Shown piece after piece: positions 1-7,389 of a stretch of DNA of 64,000 bases. Below the pieces are notes generated by a model. That model had not been told where the DNA came from. It worked only from the letters and a program-made list of their open reading frames with translations, and did not search any database. Within the stretch, counting starts at the first letter, position 1. Every line of letters begins with the position of its first letter. Made by a program: the position numbers and the translations under genes. This DNA comes from Marinobacter algicola DG893 (GTDB taxonomy: Bacteria; Pseudomonadota; Gammaproteobacteria; Pseudomonadales; Oleiphilaceae), in NCBI RefSeq assembly GCF_000170835.1, contig NZ_ABCP01000006.1:104303-168302 (forward strand), in the 5' to 3' direction.

Positions 1-34
1 ATCCGACCGCCACCAAGATTCGAGAGGTAAACAG

Positions 35-1093
35 ATGCTTAACTGGGACGACGAACCAAACACCCAAACCCGCCCGGCTGCACATGAGGGCCCGGCACCG
101 GTCAATGTCGATGACAAACGCGTGATCAATGGCGAAACCGACATCAATCAGCTGGCACCCTTCAAGTATCCCTGGGCCTGGGAATACTTCATGAACGCCA
201 ACAAGAACCACTGGACACCGCTGGATGTGAACATGGCGCAGGACGTTCACGACTACCACCACCGCCTGTCCGCCCCGGAAAAGCACGTGTATGAGAACGT
301 GCTGGCGTACCTCACCACCTCCGACATCCTGGCGATGCGCAACATCGGCCTGGCGGTGATGGAGAAAATGAGTGCTCCGGAGTTGCAGATTTACCAGGCG
401 CGGCAGGTGTACGAGGAAGCCATGCACACCTGGGCCTACCAGCACTGCATTGAAACCCTCAACCTGGACCAGAGCGAGATCTACAATCGCTATCGGGTGG
501 TCCCCGCTATCAACGGCAAGATCCAGATGGCCAACCGCCGGCTGGATGCCGCCATGCGCTCTGACATGAACCTGCGTGACAAGGACGACCTGCAGGAATT
601 CATCATGTCTTACCTGTTCTTCGCAGCGGTATTTGAGGGTGCCTGGTTCTACAACGGTTTCAGCCCGATCTTCGCGTTGCAGCGTCGGGGTCTGATGCGA
701 GGCACCGGCGAGCAGCTGCAGTACATCCTGCGGGACGAAGCCATGCACTTCTCGTTCGGGCTGAAAGTGGTGAACCAGATCCTGGAAGAGGAAAACATCA
801 CTCTGGACCCCAAAGCCGTGCGCGATATGTGGGACGAGTCCGAAGCCGCTGAAACCGCTTACGCCAACTACATCCTGCGAGACCCGATCCTGGGTTACTC
901 CGCGCAGTACCACAGCGAGCAGTTCCGTTTTGTGGCCAATCGCCGGGCCAGAACCGTGGGCCTGGAAGAACCGTTTCCGGGCGCGAAGAACGTCTCACCC
1001 TGGCTGGATGAGCAGGCCACCCTGCGTAAGGAGAAGAACTTCTTTGAAACCCGGGTCATCGAGTACCAGACCGGCGCACAATTGGAGTGGTAA
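35..1093 (+). CDS. nrdB: Ribonucleoside-diphosphate reductase beta subunit, class Ia
   Basis: This is the radical-generating small subunit of aerobic ribonucleotide reductase, which with NrdA makes dNDPs from NDPs in the cytoplasm. The 352-residue product has the diiron ligand pattern: E128 and H131 in the EEAMH segment, E199 in the next helix, and E233/H236 in RDEAMHF. Y135 sits at the EXXHXXXY spacing of the radical tyrosine. The C-terminal tail EYQTGAQLEW is the kind of peptide that docks on NrdA. The start is supported by a GAGAGG Shine-Dalgarno. nrdA probably lies just upstream, outside the window. The gene converges on the LysR gene with only 4 bp between them, so I see no separate terminator. 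Confidence 0.97.
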   Translation: MLNWDDEPNTQTRPAAHEGPAPVNVDDKRVINGETDINQLAPFKYPWAWEYFMNANKNHWTPLDVNMAQDVHDYHHRLSAPEKHVYENVLAYLTTSDILAMRNIGLAVMEKMSAPELQIYQARQVYEEAMHTWAYQHCIETLNLDQSEIYNRYRVVPAINGKIQMANRRLDAAMRSDMNLRDKDDLQEFIMSYLFFAAVFEGAWFYNGFSPIFALQRRGLMRGTGEQLQYILRDEAMHFSFGLKVVNQILEEENITLDPKAVRDMWDESEAAETAYANYILRDPILGYSAQYHSEQFRFVANRRARTVGLEEPFPGAKNVSPWLDEQATLRKEKNFFETRVIEYQTGAQLEW

Positions 1094-1097
1094 GCCG

Positions 1098-2000
1098 TCA
1101 GGTGGAGACACTTTCCATCAGGCGCTGGCGGAACCAAATATGGGCCGGGTCGTTGTCCATCACCGGTGCCCATAGCAGGTAGACCGGCAACGGGGGGACT
1201 TCCACCGGAAACGGCAAGGTCTTCAGCCCGAATGCCCGGGCATATTGCTGGGCCAGACGTTCGGGCACCGTGGCAATCATGTCGGAGCGGCTGCAGGTGG
1301 CCAGCATACTGGCGAACTGGGTGACCCTCGCCCCGGTTCTCCGTTGCCAACCCGGTTCGTTGAGGATCTGGTCCAGGGGCAAGCGCCGGTTCCGATCCGG
1401 CAGTACGACGTGTTCGGCGTCCAAAAACTGCTGCTTGCTGCAATCGTCCCACAGATCGGGGTGGTCTTTTCGTGCCACCACTGCAAGCCTTTCCGCCAGA
1501 AGCACTTGCCGCCGTAATCGATCGTTCTCCGTTGCAAAGGCATCCACGGCAAGATCCGCTTCGGCGGTATACAGCCTCTGGGGCATGTCATCGCCAGCCA
1601 GGGCAACCTCCACCACCACATTGGGCGCCTCGCTTCTCAGGCGGGTCAGTAACGTTGGTAACACCACCATTTCGAAATAGTCGTTGCTGAGCACGCGAAA
1701 GCGTCGCTGGCTGGTCCCGGGCACAAAGCGATTGGCCGGGTCCAGCGTGTCCCGCATGGCGCCCAGTTGTTGGCTGAGACTTCTGTGCAGCTCACGGGCG
1801 CGGGGCGTCGGCACCATACCCTGATGGGTACGCACAAACAGGGGATCACCCAGGGTATGACGCAGGCGCTGCAATGCGGCACTGATCGCCGGCTGGCTCA
1901 TGCCCAGGGAATCGGCGGCGCGGGAGAGCTGCCCGGCTTCCATTATGGCGTCGAAGACCGGCAGCAGGTTGAGATCGACACTTCGTAAATTCAGTTTCAT
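1098..2000 (-). CDS. LysR-family transcriptional regulator
   Basis: A 300-residue LysR-type regulator. Residues about 1-65 form the winged helix-turn-helix (SVDLNLLPVFDAIMEAG, then AADSLGMSQPAISAALQRLR), followed by a substrate-binding-like effector domain. The N-terminus resembles the NodD/LeuO-like branch, whose members start with a 'DLNLL' helix. It is divergent from the membrane fatty-acid-hydroxylase-type gene at 2092 with 91 bp between them, the classic LysR arrangement, so that gene is the likeliest target. The shared AT-rich spacer holds two ATAGC copies about 24 bp apart (near 2012 and 2036), which could be part of an operator. I see no strong Shine-Dalgarno before the ATG. The effector is unknown. 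Confidence 0.9.
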   Translation of the reverse strand: MKLNLRSVDLNLLPVFDAIMEAGQLSRAADSLGMSQPAISAALQRLRHTLGDPLFVRTHQGMVPTPRARELHRSLSQQLGAMRDTLDPANRFVPGTSQRRFRVLSNDYFEMVVLPTLLTRLRSEAPNVVVEVALAGDDMPQRLYTAEADLAVDAFATENDRLRRQVLLAERLAVVARKDHPDLWDDCSKQQFLDAEHVVLPDRNRRLPLDQILNEPGWQRRTGARVTQFASMLATCSRSDMIATVPERLAQQYARAFGLKTLPFPVEVPPLPVYLLWAPVMDNDPAHIWFRQRLMESVST

Positions 2001-2091
2001 GGATAATACTTATAGCAAATATTGAATAGAAAAATATAGCTCTCCCCAGTAGCGTCAGAAGACGTACAAACCCTCGTCTCGGAGAACAATA

Positions 2092-2964
2092 ATGGATGAT
2101 CAGAAACTGACGATGCTGGTTACGGCTTTTATTGTGGTCACTGCCCTCTGGGAGGTGCTAAGCGGCCGTACCCGTGACGGCCGAAAGAACAAGCAGGACT
2201 GGCGCATGGCGTTCCTGGCCACGTTCATGATGGTGGCCGTGCAGCGGCCGCTGGTGCTGCTATTGCTGACGCTTGGCCTGTCAACGTTGCTTCCCGGCAG
2301 CGCCGGTTCACTGGCCTGGCTCGAGCAGTCGTATTTCTGGCCCACATTGATTGTGTTTTTCTGCGTGGAGGAGTTTATCCACGGCAGTTTCCACCTGTTT
2401 GCCCACCGGCGCCGACCCAATAACCGTGTTCTGCAATGGGTTCAGGCGTTTTACAAGATGAGCCACCGCCCGCACCACATGTCGGGGGGCCAGGACAACA
2501 AGGGCCAATTGACGGTAACGCAGACCTTCGTCAACGGCTGGGCCTGGTGGTTGATCATGCCCAATTACACCTTTCAATTGCTGTGCCTCTATCTGGGGCT
2601 GGTAGAGGTGTTCCTGATTGCCACCGCCTTCAAGGGTCTATGGGCGGCCCATACTCATGTGAACTGGAACTATGACCTGTACTTCCACAACCACCGCTGG
2701 GCCTGGGTGCGCAGGACCATGTGGGCACTGGCGCACATTCTGGTGTTTCCCACTCAGCATCACCATCATCATGCCCGCGGGCCCAATTCAGCGAAGAATG
2801 TGACCTCCACACTGGCGATCTACGATTGGCTGGTGTTTGGCACCCTCGCCATTGAAACCAGCAAACCCAAGGTCTACGGCTGGCGCCAGAAAGAGCAGGA
2901 GGCGAACAGTGTGCTGAAACGCTATTTCTGCTGGGATGTCCGCTCTTACGTGCCAAAAACCTAG
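2092..2964 (+). CDS. Fatty acid hydroxylase / sterol desaturase superfamily membrane protein
   Basis: A 290-residue integral membrane protein of the diiron hydroxylase superfamily. The metal-binding histidine clusters are visible: HGSFHLFAH (H97, H101, H105), HRPHH (H125, H128, H129), HTH near residue 187, and a run of histidines in TQHHHHHARG. Hydrophobic segments lie before and between the clusters. Such enzymes hydroxylate or desaturate lipid chains using O2, but the substrate cannot be read here. The start has a GGAG eight bases upstream. The divergent LysR gene probably regulates it. After the stop, an ECF-type promoter begins within 16 bp, so it appears to be a single-gene transcript. 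Confidence 0.85.
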   Translation: MDDQKLTMLVTAFIVVTALWEVLSGRTRDGRKNKQDWRMAFLATFMMVAVQRPLVLLLLTLGLSTLLPGSAGSLAWLEQSYFWPTLIVFFCVEEFIHGSFHLFAHRRRPNNRVLQWVQAFYKMSHRPHHMSGGQDNKGQLTVTQTFVNGWAWWLIMPNYTFQLLCLYLGLVEVFLIATAFKGLWAAHTHVNWNYDLYFHNHRWAWVRRTMWALAHILVFPTQHHHHHARGPNSAKNVTSTLAIYDWLVFGTLAIETSKPKVYGWRQKEQEANSVLKRYFCWDVRSYVPKT

Positions 2965-2979
2965 ACGGTGAATTTTTTT

Positions 2980-3004
2980 GGAATAAACACCAGGCTCAGC
3001 CGTC
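2980..3004 (+). promoter_or_regulatory. ECF-sigma-type promoter (GGAAT-N16-CGTC)
   Basis: GGAAT at 2980-2984, a 16-base spacer, then CGTC at 3001-3004. This is the same bipartite layout as the two divergent elements at 5985-6009 and 6019-6043 between the subtilase and ECF sigma genes. It stands 47 bases before the ATG of the Ala-rich secreted protein. ECF promoters in general have GGAA-like -35 and CGT-like -10 elements. Activity is inferred. Confidence 0.6.
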
Positions 3005-3051
3005 TCCCTGATGAAAGCCACCCGAAACGGGTAAATCAGGAGGACGTAACC

Positions 3052-3564
3052 ATGAAAAAGCACGTACTGACACTCGCAATCTGTTCCATCCTTTCCACCG
3101 GCGCTTTCGCCGCTGAAGGGTCTGGCTCGGCCAATGCCAACGCGCAGGCTGAGACCAACATGAGTGCGGAAGCCAGCACCCGCAACGGTGTTTCCGCGAA
3201 CGGTGGTGCCTCTGCAAGCGCAGAGGGCAGTGTCAACGGCGAAGCCGCTCGAGACGAAGCTGCCGACCAACGCCAGGCGGCCAGCGAAGAAGCCCGCGGA
3301 AGGGCCAATCAGGCGGTCAGCGCCGGTGTCGAAACTGGCGAGAAAGTGCGAGCAACCGCTGATGCCACAGCGGATACAGCTCGCGATGAAGCCGGTGAGA
3401 AGCGTGAACAGGCGCAAGAGCGCATGAATGAGGCTCGAAATGCCGAGATTCGCGCTGAAACCAATCAGCAGATCGGAACGTCTGTATCTGAGAGCGTCCG
3501 GAGTGAAGTGCAGAACACCGTCAAGGGGACCGTGAAAGGGTCCGGCAGTGGCGGCCTACTGTAA
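3052..3564 (+). CDS. Secreted Ala/Glu-rich hypothetical protein
   Basis: A 170-residue protein with a clear Sec signal peptide (MKKHVLTLAICSILSTGAFA, cleavage about residue 20). The mature part has no cysteine and is low in complexity: an Ala/Asn/Ser/Gly-rich first third, then charged Ala/Glu/Arg-rich helices with a likely coiled-coil character, and a Gly-Ser tail ending GSGGLL. I chose the ATG at 3052 rather than an upstream in-frame one at 2968 because AGGAGG lies directly before it, the signal peptide starts there, and the predicted promoter overlaps the longer form. No known domain is recognised. Its promoter-like motif links it to the ECF system at 6075, and the barrel gene follows it, so it may be an envelope or surface stress protein. 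That role is inference. Confidence 0.75.
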   Translation: MKKHVLTLAICSILSTGAFAAEGSGSANANAQAETNMSAEASTRNGVSANGGASASAEGSVNGEAARDEAADQRQAASEEARGRANQAVSAGVETGEKVRATADATADTARDEAGEKREQAQERMNEARNAEIRAETNQQIGTSVSESVRSEVQNTVKGTVKGSGSGGLL

Positions 3565-3580
3565 CAATTCCTCGAGACTC

Positions 3581-3608
3581 GCCGGGCCCTATGGCCCGGC
3601 TTTCTTTT
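3581..3608 (+). terminator. Rho-independent terminator
   Basis: A perfect 8-bp GC stem (GCCGGGCC / GGCCCGGC) with a CTAT loop is followed by TTTCTTTT. It lies between the Ala-rich protein and the barrel gene, whose ATG is only 26 bases further on. It may therefore act as an attenuator, lowering barrel expression relative to the first gene. Confidence 0.85.
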
Positions 3609-3633
3609 GGACGCCCAACTTAAAGGAGCAGAC

Positions 3634-4602
3634 ATGCAGCTGATTCCACGTATTCTGACATTGCCGCTGGCCATTGGCCTGGCGTCACCGGCATTGATGG
3701 TTCAGGCGCAGGAGAAAGCGTCGGCGACGGGATATCTTGAAGGCGGTTATGAGCACGACAGCAACGTGACCGTGGACGAACTGAATACGTCCGCCGATGA
3801 GAGCGATCAGGCCTGGGTTTTTGATGCCGGTCTGGAAGGTATCCTGAAACCCACCGAGCGATTAAACGTGACACTCGGCTATTCGCTCTCGGGCAGACGG
3901 TACCAGAATCTTGATGAGTTCGATCAAAACATTCACCTGCTGTCGGCCGATGTCAGCTATGACTTCGACCCGGTGACCGTTGGCACCAGTTATCACTATT
4001 CCCACGCAACCCTGGGGTCAGACCCGTTCCTTGATTTCCGGCGTGCCAGTGTCTACCTGGGCAGCCTGCTCGCGGAGGACGTTTATCTGCGGGGCAGCCT
4101 GCAGGACAAGCGCAAGGAATTCGATGACAACGATGCACGGGATGCCGAGATAAAAGGCGCCAGCCTGGATGCGTTCTTCTTTTTCAACCAGGCCCAGAGC
4201 CACTTTCTAATCGGCCTCGACGGTGATCGCGAAGATGCGGAGGCGAAAGCCTACGACAACGACCTGTTTCGGGTTCGGGTAGCGCTGGTGCATCGGTTTA
4301 CCCTGGCCGGCGAGGAAAACCGGTTGCGGTTTGGCTGGCGCTATGAGGACAGGGAATACGAAGAGGTGACTGTCACCAGCACCGATCCGGTTCTGACGGA
4401 CCCTCTGACCGGCGACCTTACCGAACGCTCGAGCAATGAGCGGGCGGACAAAGCCCGTATTCTGGAGGCCAGCTGGCGGATCGGGCTTAACGAGGTATTC
4501 AGTGTTGAGCCCAGTGTTTCCTGGGGCCAGTATACCTCGAACGTGGATTCCGCCGATTACGACAAGACGGTGGCGGGGGTGACGCTCCGGGCGGATTTCT
4601 GA
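3634..4602 (+). CDS. Outer-membrane beta-barrel protein
   Basis: A 322-residue protein with a signal peptide (MQLIPRILTLPLAIGLASPALMVQA) and a mature chain of alternating amphipathic strands ending in aromatic/charged girdles. The last residue is phenylalanine (TLRADF), the usual outer-membrane barrel end signal for BamA. The start at 3634 has AAAGGAG five to nine bases upstream; a longer in-frame start at 3607 lies in the terminator tail. It resembles the barrel part of surface-lipoprotein-assembly-modifier-like (DUF560) proteins, without the TPR domain, and a TPR-containing cousin lies at 44624 in the other ECF locus. It is placed after the Ala-rich secreted protein and before the subtilase, within the apparent ECF regulon. 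Its cargo or function is unknown. Confidence 0.8.
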   Translation: MQLIPRILTLPLAIGLASPALMVQAQEKASATGYLEGGYEHDSNVTVDELNTSADESDQAWVFDAGLEGILKPTERLNVTLGYSLSGRRYQNLDEFDQNIHLLSADVSYDFDPVTVGTSYHYSHATLGSDPFLDFRRASVYLGSLLAEDVYLRGSLQDKRKEFDDNDARDAEIKGASLDAFFFFNQAQSHFLIGLDGDREDAEAKAYDNDLFRVRVALVHRFTLAGEENRLRFGWRYEDREYEEVTVTSTDPVLTDPLTGDLTERSSNERADKARILEASWRIGLNEVFSVEPSVSWGQYTSNVDSADYDKTVAGVTLRADF

Positions 4603-4612
4603 AACCCGGCAG

Positions 4613-5947
4613 TCAGAAATCCAGAAAGCCGTGACCGAATTCGGTGTCCCGGCCAGGACGGCCAAGATCCTTCGCTGCATTGATCAGGGCACCAACGGCC
4701 TTGTCTTCCGAAAGTTCGTTACGTTGGCAGGCCAGTGCAGCGGCAACCACCGGCGACGCCAGCGAGGTGCCGCTGTCTGCAACCATGCCGGCATCTGGGT
4801 GTGCTACCGGAACGGTGACGCCGCTGCTGGCAAACATCACCTGTTCACCCCGATTGGCCCAGCGGTAGAGCTTCCCGGAACGGTCCGCCGCCGTCACACC
4901 GATCACTTCCGTGTAGGCGGCCGGATATAATGGCGGGGCAGAGGGCCCTTGATTGCCGACCGCCGCAACCATCAGCACGCCGCGCTCCCTGAGGCGGCTC
5001 ACCGCCGCAGCGAGAAGCTGGTTGTCCGGGCCGGTCAGGCTGATGTTGATAACCGACAAATCCTGACCGGCCAGCCAGTTCAGGCCCTCCAGTAAATGGC
5101 CAAGTGTGGCGCCTGAGAGGGTGCGATCCCGGTCATAGAACACCGAGGCATTGAAGATCGTAGCCTGCGGCAGCCGGGCAGGCCATTGCCCAGGCCGGTT
5201 GCCCACCAGCAGGCTGGCGACGGCCGTGCCATGAATTGCCGGCTCAGTCAGTGTTCCGTCCACTTCCGCCAATGCCAGAAAACGCTCCTGCACAACTTGT
5301 GCACTTTCAAATACCCGATGGTCTGTGGCAATCGACGTATCCACCATTCCAACGCGAACCGGGGCGGTGCAGAGGCTACGCCACTGTGGCACATTGGTCT
5401 CTGACAGGGGCTCTTTCGCATCCATTTGCGGAGCATAGATATGGTTGCGGTCCAGTCGATCCGCGAGTTCTGGTAGGGCGTCCTGTAGGGCATTATGGGA
5501 ATCCAGCTCGGCAGTGACCCGGAACCGCACCACGGTCATTCCCAGGCCGGTCAGCTCTCGGCGTTCGAGAACTGTGATCCCCGGCTGGTCAAGGCGGGCG
5601 AGTTCCGCACCGGTACCGGTCACCAGCCACTGACCTTCCACGGCACGGAAACCGTCGTCCAGTTGGATATCATTGAACGCTTTTTGTCCCTGACGCGTGA
5701 GAATGGAAAGGACCGATGGTAACACTTCGAGCGGTTCCATGAGCTCTGTGGCCTGTGTGTTGATCTGCTTCTCAAGGCGACGGTCCATGGCCTGCTCCAC
5801 CATGCGCTGTGTCTTCTGTTCAACCTGGCGGGTTATCGGGTCTATCTGGCCGCTGGTTACGTCACCGACACCGATGGACAAGGCCGGTGCGGAAAGCGTG
5901 CAAAGAGCGATTGCAGGGAACAAGTGTCTCAAGAGAAAAGGTTTCAT
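4613..5947 (-). CDS. Secreted subtilisin-like serine protease (S8 family)
   Basis: A 444-residue exported protease. After a signal peptide (about residues 1-24) comes a helical, Gln/Arg/Glu-rich segment to about residue 90, then an inhibitor-like prodomain (about 100-150), then the S8 catalytic domain. The triad is complete: D203 in GMVDTSI, H239 in IHGTAVASLL and S395 in GTSLASP, with the oxyanion N332 in AVGNQGP. An in-frame upstream start at 5986 would overlap the divergent promoter; the ATG at 5947 begins the signal peptide. It is divergent from an ECF sigma gene, and both have the same GGAAT-N16-CGTT promoter form, so it is probably part of that sigma regulon. Substrates are unknown; maturation or shedding of the neighbouring secreted or barrel proteins is possible. 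Confidence 0.9.
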   Translation of the reverse strand: MKPFLLRHLFPAIALCTLSAPALSIGVGDVTSGQIDPITRQVEQKTQRMVEQAMDRRLEKQINTQATELMEPLEVLPSVLSILTRQGQKAFNDIQLDDGFRAVEGQWLVTGTGAELARLDQPGITVLERRELTGLGMTVVRFRVTAELDSHNALQDALPELADRLDRNHIYAPQMDAKEPLSETNVPQWRSLCTAPVRVGMVDTSIATDHRVFESAQVVQERFLALAEVDGTLTEPAIHGTAVASLLVGNRPGQWPARLPQATIFNASVFYDRDRTLSGATLGHLLEGLNWLAGQDLSVINISLTGPDNQLLAAAVSRLRERGVLMVAAVGNQGPSAPPLYPAAYTEVIGVTAADRSGKLYRWANRGEQVMFASSGVTVPVAHPDAGMVADSGTSLASPVVAAALACQRNELSEDKAVGALINAAKDLGRPGRDTEFGHGFLDF

Positions 5948-5984
5948 CGTGCCCGTCCGATTAAAGATGTGTGTCATACGATAC

Positions 5985-6009
5985 AACGGCCCGGCGGAAA
6001 AAAAATTCC
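5985..6009 (-). promoter_or_regulatory. ECF-sigma-type promoter for the subtilase gene
   Basis: On the minus strand GGAAT (6009-6005), a 16-base spacer, then CGTT (5988-5985). The -10 element lies 37 bases before the protease ATG. Element sequence and spacing match the divergent plus-strand copy at 6019-6043. Confidence 0.65.
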
Positions 6010-6018
6010 TTCGTTCAT

Positions 6019-6043
6019 GGAATAAATCGGTTTCACGACCGTT
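6019..6043 (+). promoter_or_regulatory. ECF-sigma-type promoter for the ECF sigma gene
   Basis: GGAAT (6019-6023), 16 bases, CGTT (6040-6043), 31 bases before the sigma-factor ATG. Together with the minus-strand element only nine bases away it forms a back-to-back promoter pair, which suggests positive autoregulation. The extended -35 sequence GGAATAAA is shared with the element at 2980. Confidence 0.65.
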
Positions 6044-6074
6044 TTACCGATAACTCCTTTGGAAATGGAAGGCT

Positions 6075-6566
6075 ATGAAAGAGGAAATCACCGAACTATT
6101 ACCAAGGCTCCGACGATTCGCTTACTCGTTGACCGGCTCCCTGTCAGACGCCGACGACCTGCTGCAGAATACGGTGGAGCGCTTGCTGACCAGGGACATG
6201 CCGGACGACGCCGACCTTACCAAGTGGGCGTTCCGGGTTTGCCGCAATGTCTGGATAGACGAGTGCCGAGCGCGCAAGGTTCGGCGGGACGCAGCGGAAC
6301 ACCCGGAGCTGACGGATGGCCAGGTGATCAATGGCGAGCACCAGACCACCAAAGAGATAGAGTGGCACCGGGTGGACGCTGCGATGGCAAAGCTGCCACA
6401 GGACCAGCGCCAGATCATCTCCCTGGTGGCGATCCAGGGCATGCCCTACAAAATCGTGGCTGAAATCCTGGAGGTGCCCAAGGGTACGGTGATGAGCCGG
6501 CTGGCCCGAGCCAGGGCGGCATTGAGTGAGGCCCTGACGCCTGCAACCATGAGGACCGATTCGTGA
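6075..6566 (+). CDS. ECF-family RNA polymerase sigma factor
   Basis: A 163-residue sigma-70-family factor with only regions 2 and 4. Region 2 covers about residues 8-75 (RRFAYSLTGSLSDADDLLQNTVERLL, then WAFRVCRNVWID). Region 4 covers about 105-157 (LPQDQRQIISLVAIQGMPYKIVAEILEVPKGTVMSRLARAR). The gene overlaps the anti-sigma gene by four bases (GTGA), so the two are translationally coupled. Promoter-like motifs upstream of itself, of the divergent protease and of the Ala-rich protein suggest it drives its own operon and an envelope/secreted regulon. The inducing signal is unknown. Confidence 0.93.
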   Translation: MKEEITELLPRLRRFAYSLTGSLSDADDLLQNTVERLLTRDMPDDADLTKWAFRVCRNVWIDECRARKVRRDAAEHPELTDGQVINGEHQTTKEIEWHRVDAAMAKLPQDQRQIISLVAIQGMPYKIVAEILEVPKGTVMSRLARARAALSEALTPATMRTDS

Positions 6567-7288
6567 AGATGACTGATGAAACCCTGTCGGCTTTCCTCGA
6601 TAACGAATTGACCGACGCGGAGATGGAAGCGGTTCGAGACCAGCTCGAGAAAGACCCGACGCTGGCCGATCGACTGGCCGAGATGGCGTCCGTGGATGCC
6701 GAGCTGCAGGCCCATTACGGCTCGATTGATGACCGTCCCATGCCGGCTTCGATTACCCAAATGCTGGAGGAAAAGGCCTCCCGGAGTGCTGCGCCCGCGC
6801 AGGACAATGTGGTCACCTTTCCGTGGTGGCGCAGGCTGCCCGGCCACACGGGTAAAGCGATCGCCGCCGCTATCATCGCGGGGGTGGCGCTGACGCAATG
6901 GCTGACGGTGGCAACGGACGGCGATCCGATGTCGCCCGCGGTGGCGAACGTTCTGGATAGCCAGCCCAGTGGCGAGGTTTACCAGGTTAATGACGAGGCG
7001 AGCATGACGCCGAGACTGACGTTCCAGAGCCAGGCAGGCCAATGGTGCCGCCAGTTTCGCCTGGAGACACAAACCTCCGCGTCGGAGCGAATTGCCTGTC
7101 GCACCGGCATGGGCTCCTGGGAGCAGGTGGCTACGGCCGAAGCGGAGCCCTCTCTGGCACCTGATGTATACCGGACGGCGAGCGGTGGCAGTGTGCTTGA
7201 CGAGGAATTGGACCGGATGATGGCCAAGCCCGCCATCGGGCCCGACCAGGAGCGTGCGTTGCTTGAACAGCAGTGGAGTCGTAATTAA
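6563..7288 (+). CDS. Membrane anti-sigma factor
   Basis: A 241-residue single-pass protein. The N-terminal cytoplasmic part (about 1-95) has the acidic helical 'ETLSAFLDNELTDAEMEAVRDQL' form of anti-sigma domains but lacks the zinc HXXXCXXC motif. One membrane span covers about 98-116 (IAAAIIAGVALTQWLTVA). The periplasmic domain contains only two cysteines, C162 and C179, which could form a disulfide. The start is a GTG overlapping the sigma stop; an ATG two codons later (6569) is an alternative. It should hold the ECF sigma inactive at the membrane and release it on an envelope signal. The paired periplasmic cysteines make redox or folding stress a plausible cue. Confidence 0.88.
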   Translation: MKMTDETLSAFLDNELTDAEMEAVRDQLEKDPTLADRLAEMASVDAELQAHYGSIDDRPMPASITQMLEEKASRSAAPAQDNVVTFPWWRRLPGHTGKAIAAAIIAGVALTQWLTVATDGDPMSPAVANVLDSQPSGEVYQVNDEASMTPRLTFQSQAGQWCRQFRLETQTSASERIACRTGMGSWEQVATAEAEPSLAPDVYRTASGGSVLDEELDRMMAKPAIGPDQERALLEQQWSRN

Positions 7289-7389
7289 AAGTCCTGCGTC
7301 ACAGAGGTTTGCGGTTCCGGTGGATGGCAACACGGGGGAATCCAGCTAGTATCAAGGTGTTTATCCTTCGCTGAACTGATGGGGCCGTA

